A stretch of DNA of 64,000 nt from Lobosporangium transversale (GCF_002105155.1 NW_019028984.1:310001-374000), one strand, 5' to 3'; counted from the first letter of the stretch, positions 23,820 to 39,948 are shown. A program made the numbers and translations. Notes: generated from the letters alone by a model not told the origin.

Positions 23820-23855
<36 letters not shown>

Positions 23856-25573
23856 CTCTACAATTGTGTTTATATCCAAACTTGTTGGGAAGAAAACATC
23901 TCATTTTTTCTCATGATGACACCACGCAGTGGTTTTTATTTTTCATATTATAATTATTTTTAATATCAATGTTATTATATATATATCTATATATACATAT
24001 CACTTATTATTATCATATTACTGTTTTTATATACATATTTACGCTAGTCCAAGTCTAGTCTCAAATTTAGACGCGTTCTTTTTTATTCTTTCAAAAGAAC
24101 TAACTAGAAAAAAACAACCCGACTGGGCCTTGGTGACTTTGCTGTGCTGCTAAAAAAAGAAACATGTCGTTTTCATTTCACATTCATTTATCTACACACA
24201 GACACACACAAATATGTATATTTATATAAATATACACATATCACATCACACATCACATATGATTGCATGCTAGTTTACTAGGTAGAGAGTAAAATAGAAA
24301 ACTTTCCTTTACGCGTGACGATATAAAGCAGTCTAATCTCTGCTACTATGCTCTTTTTCTTAATCTTTTTTCTTCTACAGACGAAGACTAGCTCTTGATT
24401 GATTAAAGCAGGAAGGTCTTTTTCTTTGAATGAAGAGAAAGAAAGAAAGAAAGAAAGAAAGAAAAAAAAGGAAAAGTAGAAAAAAAAGGAAAAGTAGAAA
24501 AAAAAAAAAAAAAAAAAAAAGTTAAAAAGGTTTTTGCTCCGCCACAAAAGTCATGTGCGCGTCAAATGTTTAACAGAGTAGGGTAGAATAGAGTAAGAAT
24601 AAGAGCAAGAACAAGAATAAGAGTGCGAGTGCGAGTAAGAGTAAGAGCAAGCGTAAGAGTTGGGATCGGCAGTAGGTTTATCACCCTTTCTGGAAGAATA
24701 AGAGAACGAGAGAACGAATTAGATTTAGAGGATGGTACATAAACTCTTTTTTTTTTTTTTTTTTTTTTGGATTTATACATGTTCATGTTCATGTTCTGTT
24801 CATAATTTCGGTTCACTTTGTGCCAAAGACTTGTCTATCCGATGTACATCTGCTGACATATATACATCCTTCACACTAAAAGGATGAACCGAATGAAGAA
24901 AAATAAAAATAAATAAATAATAATAAAAAAAATGCCATTGTTTAAAGTCAAGGGCAAGGACTAATTTTGTACGAGATTACAAAAAAAAAAAAAAAAAAAA
25001 AAAAAGTACATTAGAGAGCCAAGCATGTGTTGTCAGTTTCGCAGAATTTTTTTCTTTTTATGGAGAGGAGGATGAGGAAGGTGGACTGGCTTGAATTCCA
25101 AAATAGGAAAAAACCGAGGAGAGCTTTGGAGTAGAAGTGAGTAGAAAAAGTCAATGCACTGTTAAAAATAAAACTCTTGATAACGTCCAAAAAAAAAAGG
25201 GGGGGGAAGTGAGAGAAAAGGAAAGGAAAGGAGGTAAAGGACCATTGAATGAACGTTATGTTGGAAAAAAAAAAAAAAAAAAAAAAAAAAGAAAAGTGCA
25301 TGGACATTAGATTTGAAGCAAGGATACACAGCGGCTCTCATGAATGCTCATTTCATAAAACTCTTTTTGTAAACCTACTGTTTCACTCGTGTCTATGCAT
25401 GGGTCATTGAGCTTAAGAGAGAGAGACAATGAGAGTGAAAGAGTGGATGGAAGTGAAAGAGAAAGAGAAAGAGGGGTGCTGTCCCATGTTTCTAAAACTT
25501 TTAGTAAAACTCTTTTTAAAAATCGGAAATAATTTAATCGGCAAATAAAAAAAATAAAATAAAAAAAAACCAT

Positions 25574-25700
25574 TGGTCCTTATCCATTCACGTTTATCCA
25601 CTGGCCCTTCAGGCACAATTGACAGTAAGACAAAGGGTTTAGCGATGTCCTCACAACCGAGATCATGCTCCATTTGTTGCTCGTCTGTTATGAGCTGCTG
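25574..25700 (-). pseudogene. Orphan coding-like fragment, unknown family
   Basis: On the minus strand a stretch with protein-like composition reads ITDEQQMEHDLGCEDIAKPF and then VLLSIVPEGPVDKREW. It follows an AG that could be a splice acceptor (GACAGCAG) and runs into a poly(A/T) region. No plausible upstream exon is visible in the repeat-rich DNA behind it. It may be an isolated exon of a decayed gene or an exon after a long intron. I do not recognise the family. Confidence 0.25.
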
Positions 25701-25780
25701 TCAAGTCGTTCATCTTGTCCTTTAAAATAGCCATGAGAGCTATATAAAAAAAAAAAAGTATAAAAAAATTTTTAAAATAA

Positions 25781-25882
25781 GAAATAAAACAATAAAACAA
25801 TAAAACAATAAAACAATAAAACAATAAAACAATAAAACAATAAAACAATAAAACAATAAAACAATAAAACAATAAAACAATA
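25781..25882. repeat. 8-bp tandem array (AATAAAAC)n
   Basis: About a dozen perfect head-to-tail copies of AATAAAAC, ending in degenerate units (AATAAGGC). Non-coding. Confidence 0.95.
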
Positions 25883-26205
25883 AGGCAATAGGAATTACAT
25901 AGTGATATGTATATATTTATATAAATGTGTATTTGCTATGCATTTGACATAGTCATTATCATCAATAAACAGCATCTCTACATCTTCGTCATCATCACCA
26001 TCAATGGTCAGTTATTAGTTATCAATCATCATTATAATCATTAGCAATAACTTCCTGCATGACTCGGAATATGCCTTGTAGTAAACCAAGATGTTTGTAA
26101 ATCGAGTCGAAGAGGACAAGAGCTTAGTTTACAATATATATATATATATGATATGATGATAATATGGTGGCGATGGTGATAATGTTAATAATAATGATGA
26201 TGTTG

Positions 26206-26206
26206 G

Positions 26207-26241
<35 letters not shown>
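26206..26241. repeat. GAT trinucleotide microsatellite
   Basis: About twelve GAT/ATG repeats without interruption, in intergenic DNA. Confidence 0.9.
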
Positions 26242-27090
26242 GCAATTGATTAGTATAGGATTAAAAATAAAATAAAAAAAAGTGAGCGCGTGTTTATAAA
26301 TGTTGAACCATCATTTCAGAAAAAAGTTGATGTTTCTCTAGCACATGGTATACATGTATAAATATCTTTTGAATGTCGCATGTCTTTTCATTGCAATAAA
26401 TTGCTCCGCTTTACTTGCCATGGAAAAGCAAGCTAAATACTTTCTTTCCTTTCCTTTCAGTTGATTTATATATCATGGTCATGGTCTAATGTCGATGTAA
26501 CATGGGGAGCATTGAATGAATGAACCCTTTTTTTTTCTTATTTTTATTTATTTATTTATTTATATTATTATTATTGTTTATTTATTTATACGCTTTATTT
26601 TTTATTAGCTTTATTTGCATTTGCCTATTTATTTGTTTAGGTTGACCGTTGGATGAAGTTGTATGACGGTAAGGAATCAAATGGGGATCAAGAAACTGGA
26701 TTGCAAAGCTTGTAATGTGTATAATGTAATGAACAAATAAATAAACATTGCTACTGCGATTGCTATTGTCGTTGCCATTGCAATGGCCATGCCATGTGCA
26801 TGTTTGCATGTTTACAGGTTTGCAATGTTTGCATATTTGCATATCCTTGTCAAAAGAAAGGGAAAAAAAAAAAAAAAAAAAAAAAGCTGCTTTATTGTTC
26901 CTGTCATGCCTTTTTTTTTTTTTTTTTTTTTTTTTCTCGAATGCTGGTTTACGGCGTTATGTCAATGATAAAATAGAATTCAAAGGAGGAGAAGCGTTCG
27001 TTGTCATACATGTCGTATAGAGTATATATAAATATAATAATGATAAAAGCCCTTTTTCTCTCTCTCTCTCTTTTTTTTTTAACCACCATT

Positions 27091-27129
<39 letters not shown>

Positions 27130-27345
27130 CTCTTCTTCTCTACTCACCTTTCTCTCTTTCTAATACTCTTCTTCTCATCTTTCTCTTGCACCCTCGTCGC
27201 TTTCTTGCTTTCTTTCTTTCTTTTAAAAGCCCTTTGGTCTTCTTTCTTTATTCTTTCCTTCTCTCCTTTCCTTTCCGTTCCTTTCCTTTCCTTTCCTTTC
27301 CTTTCCTCTAAACATTTTATCCGTTCCAATACCACTTCTTTCACT

Positions 27346-30174
<2,829 letters not shown>

Positions 30175-30482
30175 CAAAAAAGGGATTTTCTTTTAGTAGT
30201 AGTATATCCTTTTTCTTTTTCTTTTTCTTTTCAACTTTTTACTTTTTCATGTAATACCTTTTAATGCTTTTTTTTTTTTTGTGTATGTGTATGTGTGTCA
30301 ATTCTTTCAAAATAAAAGAAAAGAAAAGAAAAGAAGAAAAATATACATTCTTTCTTGTTCAAGCTTACCTTTCAATCCATTTTACAAAGGGCCATTTCAG
30401 CTAAAGCGTGGTATAAATATACATACATATACATGTAAACGAGATCACTGTACATGTACACTATTTTAGTCTTCGCAAAATC

Positions 30483-30515
<33 letters not shown>

Positions 30516-30676
30516 CGTTGAGGCCCAGAACGCGTTAAACTGTTGCGATCAGGCCAATCAGCATTATGCATTTGTGTATATTTGTATAAATGTGTGTACG
30601 TTAACACAATCATTAGCATATTAGCATCAGTGGGGCATGAACAATCTTTTACTGTAACAAGCCCTATAATGATAGG

Positions 30677-30708
<32 letters not shown>

Positions 30709-30805
30709 CCAGGAGCAAAGGACTCTGAATAAAACTGCATTCTGAACAGATTTCATACTTCTACTTTTTATTCAATCATCAGGCGTCTGATTTGCTTTGC
30801 TTCAT

Positions 30806-33800
30806 TCATACTAAAAGCCCTGTATGCTCTTCCTCTTCCTCATCCGCCACTACAAAGTCATCTTCGAATTCCTCTTCTTCTTCCTCCTCTGAATCTAAAC
30901 TCTTGACAGAAAACGTATCCTCTTCCTTCTTCTCTTCGTTCTGCTCAGAGCGCCTGTAATGATGATGGTGATTGGTTTGTTGGCCAGGGTACCTTTCCTC
31001 ACGTATCTGACCATTAACACCATTAGAGCCAAGTAGGCCCATATCGTCTTGGACTGACAATAGAGGGTATGAGCGGTCCATATCTTTCTTGAGTCGCACC
31101 ATGAAATCCTCAAGATCCTCTGGAGATTGGATTAAAAACCCTAGCAACATCGATGGATCCAATTCTACAATGTCCACGCAGCGCACCACCGAACAATGAA
31201 AGCTCTGCAACAAGTTCCCAAAAAAAAAAAAAAAAAAAAAAAAAAAATTAGACTCTACAAAGAAACACCACATATCCCACAAAACTATATATATATATAT
31301 ATATATATATTTTTCAATGATCCTTACTGGAACAGGACAGGTGCCTAGTTCTTCCGATAAGGCGCGAGGCTTAACAAAGTGTGGATCATAATAGAAAAGC
31401 TCATCTCCTATGAATAGCAAAATAAAGGAATAAAAATGGTTATTAGCATCCAATGAAATTATCACCATACTACCCTCATAACGATAACACCAAATATATA
31501 TACCTTGGCAAGCAACAAAATAGAGTGATCGACCAGGACGTCCACCTGCGATCCCCATGAACTGAGGCATCCGGAACAGTTGCTTCAGATTAGGGATATA
31601 TTTCTCTGTTAATTTATCCAACCCAAACCGTGTCGGGATCAACAATAGAACCGGCTTCCAAGCACCTCCCAGCAACAACTGGTTCTTCGTCTCTGTCGCT
31701 GATGATATGGATGATGGCGACAAATTGGTCTGATTCTGAAATGAACCTCTCTGCTGCTGCTGATGCTGCTGCTTAACATGCGTAGCTGCTTGAACCACCC
31801 CAGAAACTTGGAGCAACCCATCCATCGGGACCATAATAGACAATGGACAGTCTTCATGCTGTTGTGATAGTCGCCTACAAGAAAAAGAACCCTCGTCTTA
31901 GTATCTATCATACACATTCCTCCAACGTGGTTTTAATCAGGGATCACATTGTGTTCATGCGCATTTGCTTACTTGAAGGCATGGGCAACAGTCGAAGGTC
32001 CAAACCACTCTCCAATACGCTTATCGAGTGTCAAACCAGCTTTCGCGATCCGATGAATGCTATAAGGCCGATCAGGATCATCCACAAACCAATTCAAGAC
32101 TTCTGTATACCGCCTCTGACCATATTGCGTCTGCGACAGATGTGCCCTCCATTCTAATAAAAAAAATAAAAATAAAAATAAAAATAAAAATAAAAATAAA
32201 AAAATTGAGTAAAATAAGGCAGTATTCATTCAGGGACAAAGTTATTACAAGACAATTAGGAGGGGAAAAAGCGTACCGCGTCCAAGGAGAACTTGCACAA
32301 ACGCTTGTGCAAGAAGACTTTGCCCTGTGCGCATCATACATCCCCATCCTGAATCACATGTATAAAACGAAGGTTCAATCCTTGCCAGATCTTTACGATA
32401 TGTAAACCACAGTCGTGACTGGAAATCCATCAAGAACTGTCGCAACACCTCTTGTTTAGCCGTCAAGTGGTTATAGAATGAAGCATCCGGCGCTGGACGC
32501 ATCAAGGAGAGATAGTTGGCTGTAGAGGGCGGCAATGAAATGAGCGAGCTATTACTGCCGCTAAGAAGATCATAGTAGCTGTAGTTTTCATCATATTCAT
32601 TCCCGAGTCCTGTACCGTGCATCGACTGTCGATGCCGCTGATGCTTTGGATCCAAAGCTGAGCCGGGCGACTTTGAGCGGATTGGGGACGATAATCCTAG
32701 GGGAAGTGCAGACTTTGCAGTCGAAGCAAGAGACAAGGACAAAGATCTCCACGATCGTCGCAAAGAGGATCCAGGTGATGATGGCGGAGATGGTGAGGAT
32801 GGCAGCGGTGGCGGTGGAGAAGCTATTCCCGACTGTGGTGTGGATTTTGGGGCGGTGGAAGCAACTGGCATGCTATTTTGACGTTTGCTCGAGAATAAGC
32901 TCGTCTTTAATGGTGACGATGTCCTAGGTACATGCTCATGCTCAAAGGTCTGGACTGGCACAGCAAACGTAGATGCACGCTCGCGAGAGACTGGTTTGTG
33001 GGCACGCTGTGCTGCTTCATCGACTCCATTGCTAACTAATGTGCGACTCGTTTTGCGCTTGCGTTCCCGCGCCGTAACCGGTGCCTCTGAAGGATCGGGT
33101 TGTCCATGCTCTAATGAGGCCACTTCATCACTGGAATGATGTCCCAAGACACTAGGCGAGGCGTTTCCTTGTAAAGTCTGCCTACGTGGATGAGGATTGG
33201 CAATTGTTGTGGCTCTGCTATAATTTTTGCTAACTGAATGATGATCCGTTGCCTGCGCTTCGGGTATAGAGACTAGGGACGCCCTTCCGACAGACCCATG
33301 TGATTGCATGGATGACAACATTGTTGCTGATGGTGATTTGGGCGTAGTTGGTGTCGTTGGTGTGGAGGACATTGGCGAACCGCGATGTGATTCAGCACCT
33401 GCAGTAAAGTCACCTTCAATCGGTGCTAAAAGCTTCTTCTTCTTCTTCTTACTAATAGACTTACTGCTAGACTGTGGAGTCAATGGTGACACATCATTAA
33501 CAGGGTCTACCAAGTCCTTAAGCGCTGAGACGTTGTTGGCTGCACCACCATTAACTTGTCCGTTACTGGCTGCAGCAGGATTCCCATCTCGCGCAAAAAG
33601 GTTTGAAATGGTCATCCTGCGTCGCCCCGGTTTACGAGCTGATGGTACAAGTGGTTCTTGCTCAGGCTGAGGGCTCTGCGCACGCTGTGGTGCCGCATAA
33701 GTCTCGGTTTGGTCATCTTCTAGAATGTCATATTCCTCCATAGCAGCATTGCCAGGCTCGAGGCCCATTTTGGAAAACCTCGTCATCATGGATGACTTGA

Positions 33801-36274
33801 TGCTGCTAGGTGAACCAGATTTAGAAGATGGGACGACGGTGGATATAGAAGGTGTTCTAGATCGCTCTGTAGGTGGTGAGGTTGACTTTGTGGTGCTGAA
33901 CTCTTCGTTTTCTGGCCCGGGTGATGCGGATCGAACATGTGAGTAAGACCACTGATTCTCGTGAAAAGTGGGGGAGGAGGCGACTGTAGGTTGTTGAGTT
34001 GACGCGGCCGCAAAACAAGATACAGAGTTTGACTGTGGGCTCTTGCCCTGTTCTGATGAGGTTGAGTCAGGTCTTAGTAGGGGTGGGTTAGCGATGATGC
34101 CATCGTTGGTGCTTATTCTGGTATTGGTGCCGGCACTAGTGTAATGGGATGAGAACTTTGTATCATCAGCATTGCCCTCATAGTCAATGGGCGAAGCAGG
34201 TATTGTGTCATCTTCCTTTGGCGGATCGAAGCTATATCGTTCTCCAAGCATCCATATATCTTCAGATGGGAACGCTGTCTTTGTCCGGACACGGTCATCG
34301 CGAGCAATATATTGCACGACCTTTGAGTTGTATAGCCAATATCTAAGACCAAGAATTATGGTTGTAAATGTATCAATATTGAGTAAAGAATGCTCTTTTT
34401 AATATCCACCCTTTTACCATCCCATACCACTCACTGCCTGTAAAGATAATGGTGATTCAGGCGCAGTTAAAAAATAAATAAAAAAAAAAAAAAAAAAAGA
34501 GCCAATGAGAAAGAACATACCCCATTTTTGAAAAAAACTGTGATGTAGCTTGCATAAAGTGTTCTCCAGCATCTGGTTCTTCTACAACTGCATCTATTGC
34601 TGACTCCTTTGTAGTTAATTTCTCAACCTGGTAGTCTTCATTATCATCCTCATCCTCAATGTCATCATGCTGTAGACTAGCTCCGTTAGGTGAGACTAGC
34701 TGACTCCTTAAAGGTGTGGACGGTCTGGATGAGGTGGTATGCGAGCCCTGCATGGGCTGAGATCTGGTGCTCCTGCTATTGACGGCATCGACTCGATTCC
34801 TGCTGGTTTCGCCAAGGCGCTGCTGTCCATTCATTCCGAGCTCGGATCTAGTCCCACTGTTATGTTGTTTGTCCCTGACAAATGAATACGAAAATTCTGC
34901 GTACACAACCCCTTGAGGACTCTGTAGTTTCAAATCCAATACCACTTCAGAGTCCATGCCTCCTGACTGCTCAAAGTCAAGCGTCTGCGTTTCATAAATG
35001 TAAAGAGGTGGTGTGGTAGCATCTTGTCCGTCCACAGGGTAAGAGCCATTCGGTACAAAGTTCCCCATGAGCTCCATATGCTCATGGATTGTTCTGGTAC
35101 GTGTAAAGGCCGTCTCAAGGTACCAGAGCGTGGTTGGTGATGAGGATGAGGCAGAGGAGGAAGTCGAGTGCTTTGACTTGGACTTGGACTTTGATGACTT
35201 TGAATCAGAGATGATTCTGGATGAAGATGATGCCGTTTCAATAGTGAAGAAAAAGACAATGGAAAAGGGTCTCCCACTTGAAGAAAGAGCAGCAGCAGAG
35301 GCGGCACTAGAAGATCTGGGAGTTTTTATAGGCAAGCGATCGAATTGGAATGCTCCGTGATGATTGGATGTATTCTCATCCTTGGATGCACGTTGGCGGT
35401 GCTGATGCTGACGATGGTGTGAGGGGTACTGATTCTGATGTTGGTGCTGAGGGTGGTTGCAGTTGTTAGTGGGATTCAGGTCAGTCTTTGTCAAAACCTG
35501 CCAGATCTTGACCGGTGCCCGGCCACCCCTGCTTTGAGAAGTGTGATCGTGAGAGCGATGATTAGGTGAGGATGTGAGAGGAAGATCTGAAGTTGCGTGT
35601 CGAGTATATATCGGATGCTGAGCATAAAGTGATGCCCAAAATTCAATGTCGTCGCGCCTTTCTGAGGTGGACTTTTTCCTTGGTGATGTGTTATTGAGAC
35701 TCGAGGAAGATGGAATTCCATTGACACTAGCAGAGTTAGGTGAGTGTTTATCTCGACAATGTCTGACTGTGTGTGATCCTGGCAAAGGAGAAGACACTGG
35801 GGTGAGTGGTGATGATGACAATGGGGAGAATGATCCAGTGTCTACGTTTGATCTTGTCACGCTATCTACTTTGGAGGACAAGTTAGCAGCTGCAATCGAG
35901 ACTCCATGTGAGAATGAAGTCACTGTTTCTGCTGTTCTTGTTGGACCTGCTCTTTCGGTCGTTATAACTATTGTCTCTTCCTCTGAATCTACTTCGTTTG
36001 TTTCTGGCTCTTTTCCTGTTCCTGTTCCTGCTCCTGCTCCTGCTCCTGTTCCTGTTCCTGTTCCTTTTCTTTTCTCAGTTCTTGTATCCTTATAACATGA
36101 CCTTGTGACAGGATCTGCTGTAAGGTGAGTCGGTATCATCTCAGTTGGTGCCGACTGGTGTACGTATTCCTCTATACTTCTAGAAAAGGGCAGATACGTT
36201 GGAGATGATGGTAGAGGGCCGTGGTGGCTCCTGCTACGGGCATACATAGGACGAGTATCGCGAGAGTGTTGCAT
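30806..36274 (-). CDS. ATG4: Atg4 autophagy cysteine protease with very long N-terminus
   Basis: Minus-strand exons 36274-34521, 34342-32277, 32153-31973, 31874-31504, 31407-31328 and 31204-30806; all phases agree (1616 residues). The peptidase C54 core is clear: FQSRLWFTYRKDL, DSGWGCMMRTGQSLLAQA (catalytic Cys, about 1253), RIGEWFGPSTVAHAF, MGIAGGRPGRSLYFVACQG, and GDELFYYDPHFVKP with catalytic Asp and His (about 1465 and 1467). Atg4 trims Atg8 so it can be joined to phosphatidylethanolamine and later releases it. The tail is highly acidic ([15 protein letters not shown]). Over 600 disordered residues precede the core in exon 2. If translation began at the internal Met at 34555 (MQATSQFFSKMGYWLYNSK), the protein would have 1043 residues; that point looks like the usual Atg4 N-terminus. 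The choice of start is therefore open. Core identity is certain. Confidence 0.93.
34521..36274 (-). other. Upstream coding exon: Atg4 extension or separate gene
   Basis: An uninterrupted frame of 584 codons begins at ATG 36274 (MQHSRDTRPMYARSRSHHG) and runs without stop into the GG|GTATGT donor that joins the Atg4 exon. It is mostly disordered, with a Gly-Thr/Gly-Ala repeat (GTGTGTGAGAGAGTGTG). It also has blocks that look folded: APVKIWQVLTKTDL, RPFSIVFFFTIET, TLWYLETAFTRTRTIHEHME and VVLDLKLQSPQGVVYAEFSY. I do not recognise this domain. Because no stop separates it from the splice donor, a fused transcript is the simplest model; a second promoter before 34555 would be the alternative. Confidence 0.55.
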
Positions 36275-36442
36275 CGATGGAAGCTCCGTTAATTTTTTCA
36301 AAGGAAGTATCAATATGTGTACAACAAGGGACAAGGAGCAGAATACAAAAAGGATATATTCAACAGAGTCGAAATAAGGGTGCGTTTGAGAATTTGGGAA
36401 AACACATGAGCAAAGGAATCAATGCTAAGAAATGAGGAATGT

Positions 36443-36482
<40 letters not shown>

Positions 36483-36903
36483 GGGGAAAAAAAAGAGACG
36501 ATGAGGATGAAGGAAGGAAAGAAGGAAGGAAGGAAGGAAGGAAAAGGGGGTGAAGCAAAGGGAAAACAGGAGGTTGCGACTAAAACGCCTTAAAAAACAA
36601 AAAAGACATTGTTGCGTGTGTATATACATTCATTTATTTTTTTTGATGTAATTCCGTGCGCTTTTCATGTCGACTTCGTAATCATTGTCTCCTCCCCTTC
36701 TGGCTCTTTTGGGTCTTTTGGAGGACGGGGCGGAATGATCAAATAAGAGGACAGCAGACAGCGTGTGTTTTTTTCTATCCAAACGACAGACCCAAATGGG
36801 TCCGATCTATTAAACAAATCGCTCTTCTAATTCTTTTCTTTCCTTCTTTCTTTTGTACTCGTTTTTCATTCGTGTGTCTACGAAATTTGATGTGCGTGCG
36901 TTC

Positions 36904-36963
36904 GTTGTTGTTGTTGCGATTGCTGTTGTTGTTGCGATTGCTGCTGCTGTTGCTGTTGTTATT

Positions 36964-36996
<33 letters not shown>

Positions 36997-37000
36997 ATTG
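36904..37000. repeat. GTT/GCT trinucleotide repeat
   Basis: About 32 trinucleotide units, mainly GTT with GCT, GCG and ATT variants. Both strands give open low-complexity frames across it, but nothing coding flanks it. Confidence 0.9.
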
Positions 37001-37967
37001 CTTGTCCAATTATGTGCACACATTTGTCCATGGCGAAATGGACTGGGATTGTCTATTGTACCGTCATAGTCTTGGTTATCTTATTTTTATTTTTCTTTGT
37101 CTAGTCCTTTTTTTTTTTTTTTTACGTCGTCTGGCATAGATAATGACGGGAACGTGGCATTATTAACATTAGACTTTTGTTAGACACATTCTCCGTCAAC
37201 CAAGATAAAAAAAAAAACAACAACAACCAAAGGTCGGCAGGAGGGCAGTGCACTGCATGAATACATGAATACAACACAAACACATGTACACATGGGTGCA
37301 TAGGCCACGCTTTTTTACTTTTACCTTGCAGTTGACATATGATAGTCCCTTTCCAATATTTCAATGTCCACCCACATCTTGTCCATGGGTCCTATAGGAC
37401 ATTGACAAAGCTGTGCTTAAAATACAGATAGAAAAAAAAAGTTACCGCTTCAACTTGCTGGTTGCACAAAGAACACAAAGTTGGGTTGTGTAGCAATGGG
37501 CATGTTTGTCTGCTCATAGCCCTTCGCCCCCCTCTCCTTCCAATCCTTTCATGGGCAAAAGACCTGGTTCGTTCTCGAGGCAGAAAAAGATCAAACTAAA
37601 TGAATATGTATACATGTATATAGATATATATATAATAAATGTTTATTTTTCAAACTTGAGTTGTAATCTGCTTTCTTCCCGTCTTGCATAACAACAATGC
37701 TCATTCAAATTTACATGCAAAGATGTTCTTTTCCTCTTTGGTGTCTTCTCATCGAACGTCTTTAATACAGCCATAAAGATCTATGCAAGTTATATGCATG
37801 CCACATTGTAATAACAGACGCATGCATACAATGTACAAACGACAGCAATGCACACACCATAGAACGATATACTGCCACGTGAAAAGGTGTTTTGAAACCA
37901 GGAAGGTTGAGGATACAGAGGGCAAACGGTGTATTTGTTCGCGTGTATCAATAATATATCGTGATAA

Positions 37968-37968
37968 C

Positions 37969-38006
<38 letters not shown>
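37968..38006. repeat. AAT trinucleotide microsatellite
   Basis: About thirteen uninterrupted AAT units. Confidence 0.9.
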
Positions 38007-38008
<2 letters not shown>

Positions 38009-38171
38009 CGAAAAGAAAAGTGGACAAAGAGCGTGTGGTATTTTTGTTGTGGTGATAAAAAATGCAGATGTTTGATGCCAGATTGATGCCAGATTGATGA
38101 AAAAAAAAAAAAAAAAAAAAAAAAAAAGATGTATGAAAAATGACAAAAACAATACTATAGGCTACTTTTGA

Positions 38172-39126
38172 CTATGTCCTGCGAAGACGTGCTGCAAGAC
38201 CTTCGACAGAGATCGAATTAGCATCACTCATATCAGTCGGCTTCTTCAGTGGTTTAGGTGCTGCAGCCTTCTGTGCAGGCGCTGGATTGGCAGCAGCATA
38301 CGATGACTTGGCTTCCTTAGCTGGCGCGATATGTTTCTCGTGGACCTTGCGCTATAAATGGGAAAAGTAGGTTCGATAGAACAGATGAGCATAGAGTATA
38401 AAGACAGACATGATACATGACACTGTTCTTTCTAGACAATAAAAAAAAAAAAAAAAAAAAAAAACTTACGCGTTCTTCATTCAAAGCTTCGTTCTTCTCA
38501 GCAATTTTCTTCTTCCTGTTTGCACTTTTGTTTCCACCACCGCCTGCAGTCAACTCCACATTAATTGGTCGCTCTTTAATCAATGTCTTGTTAAAGAACA
38601 ATGCTTTCTAATAAATCATCATTACAAATAAGAACAACCATGTTAAGGAACTTGAGGCCTTCTGTCTAAACAACAATCATTTACTCTCCCATTGATTCAA
38701 TGATTCAATGATTTTTTTTTTCTTTTTTTTTTTTTTTTTTTTTACCTGCATGCTCTCAGAATCAGGAAACTCGAGGAATGCGAATCCCTTGCCCTTCTTG
38801 GTGACTTTGTCTGTCTGGATACGTACCGCAAAGCCCTTGCCTAACAAGTTTTATGTAATCGTTGTTTGTGAAAGTACCAGCACGTTGAAAAAATAAAAAT
38901 AAATAAAAAAAAGTCAGCGATTTTTATCACCATGATCCAATTCGAACATGATTTCCTGATTGTAAAAGTATTCCCATGACAACGCACACATACCACAGCT
39001 CTCAAAATGTTTTTCTAATTGCTCCTTGGTGATATTATATGGGAGATTGCCTGTTTCCAAAGTTGAAGAGGAGAAAAAAAAAAAAAAATGTCAGCAGGTT
39101 GCTTGACCAGACTATCTCCCGAGGTA

Positions 39127-39158
<32 letters not shown>

Positions 39159-39586
39159 CTTGAAATGTCATAAGATAGCCAGCTCCTTTTCCTGATCAAA
39201 CACGCATAAATGACATTACCAACAAAGACAATAAACTTTGCATTCTTGGGTGCTGCCTTAACAGAAGTGGTAACCGCATCTCCTTCCTGAGTGCCTGCTT
39301 CTGGCGCTGGGTCCTCTTTACTGCTTCCCTTGCCTCTCCTGCGCTTCTTCTTCATTCCTTCGGTTGAGTCGTCTCCTGTCGATGATGGTGATGGCCCCTT
39401 TGATTCATCCTTGCTGCTCTTGTCTTTTTTCTTATTCTTGGTATCCTCTTTGTTACTACTACTGTCGGCATTATCACCCTGGACAACATCCTCTTCAGGT
39501 AGATCAGCAACACTTTCGTCTAGTTTTCTTTTCTTTCCTCTAAACTCATTGGTCTTCTTTTGCTTCTTTGTCAGTTTCTCTCCCAT
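38172..39586 (-). CDS. NOP6: Nop6-like nucleolar RRM protein
   Basis: Five exons on the minus strand: 39586-39220, 39050-38994, 38840-38746, 38607-38470 and 38351-38172, giving 278 residues. The first 110 residues are Lys/Glu/Ser-rich with nuclear-localisation-like clusters (KKKRRRGK). One RNA-recognition motif follows: FIVFVGNLPYN (RNP2), KEQLEKHFESCG, and KGKGFAFLEF (RNP1), ending INVELTAGGGG. A basic stretch (NRKKKIAEKN) follows. This order (charged N-terminus, one RRM with a GGGG end, basic tail) matches yeast Nop6, a small-subunit ribosome assembly factor that binds the 35S pre-rRNA. Introns 1 and 3 contain long T-runs near their ends. The neighbouring uS4 gene on the same strand fits a ribosome-related cluster. 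Confidence 0.85.
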
Positions 39587-39948
39587 GGCGAATGGCTGAA
39601 TTAATGGAGTTGATGTGTTTTTCTTATTGGTCGTAATTGTAGTATGAATAAAAGGAGAACAAGGCAAAAAAAAAGTACTTTGACCCAAAGTCAAGGTTTG
39701 TTGTTTAATTTTTTTTTATGACTGCTTCTTTCGTGTTGTTGAAACCAAGAGCTTTTTTTTTTTTTTTTTTTTTTTTTTCAGGGCATCCTTGCCACTAATA
39801 TTTTATCAATGCTTTGCAACCATAGTCCATTAATCACACATAGACATGAATATTGAAAATATTATACTACAGCAGTTACATCGAAACATTATTTTGCTTA
39901 TTTATGGGAAAGTGAGCAGCTTTATGAAAATGATCAAGAGAATTATAT

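Larger units (their letters stand above)
23254..27345. other. Long AT-rich intergenic region, 4.1 kb
   Basis: No complete gene is recognised. The region is full of simple repeats: GAAT repeats (about 23290-23312), four GTAATC units (23693-23722), many A/T runs, a GAAA run near 24437, an 8-bp array at 25781-25882, a GAT/ATG array at 26206-26241, and CT-rich tracts near 27050-27130 and 27270-27310 ahead of rac1. An orphan coding-like fragment is listed separately. Confidence 0.5.
36275..38171. other. Intergenic region between ATG4 and NOP6
   Basis: No gene is supported. Contents: a poly(A) run (36449-36478), GAAG repeats (about 36510-36545), a GTT/GCT trinucleotide array (36904-37000), an AAT array (37968-38006) and another A-run (38100-38127). 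It should hold the ATG4 promoter on its left and the NOP6 3' end on its right. Confidence 0.5.

Noticed and set aside
24562..24816. Minus-strand frame with Thr/Leu repeats
   Set aside because: It comes from degenerate 6-bp repeats (AAGAGT/AAGAGC) and an A-run, with no protein features.
36904..37023. Asn/Thr/Val homopolymer frames on both strands
   Set aside because: Purely the translation of a trinucleotide microsatellite.
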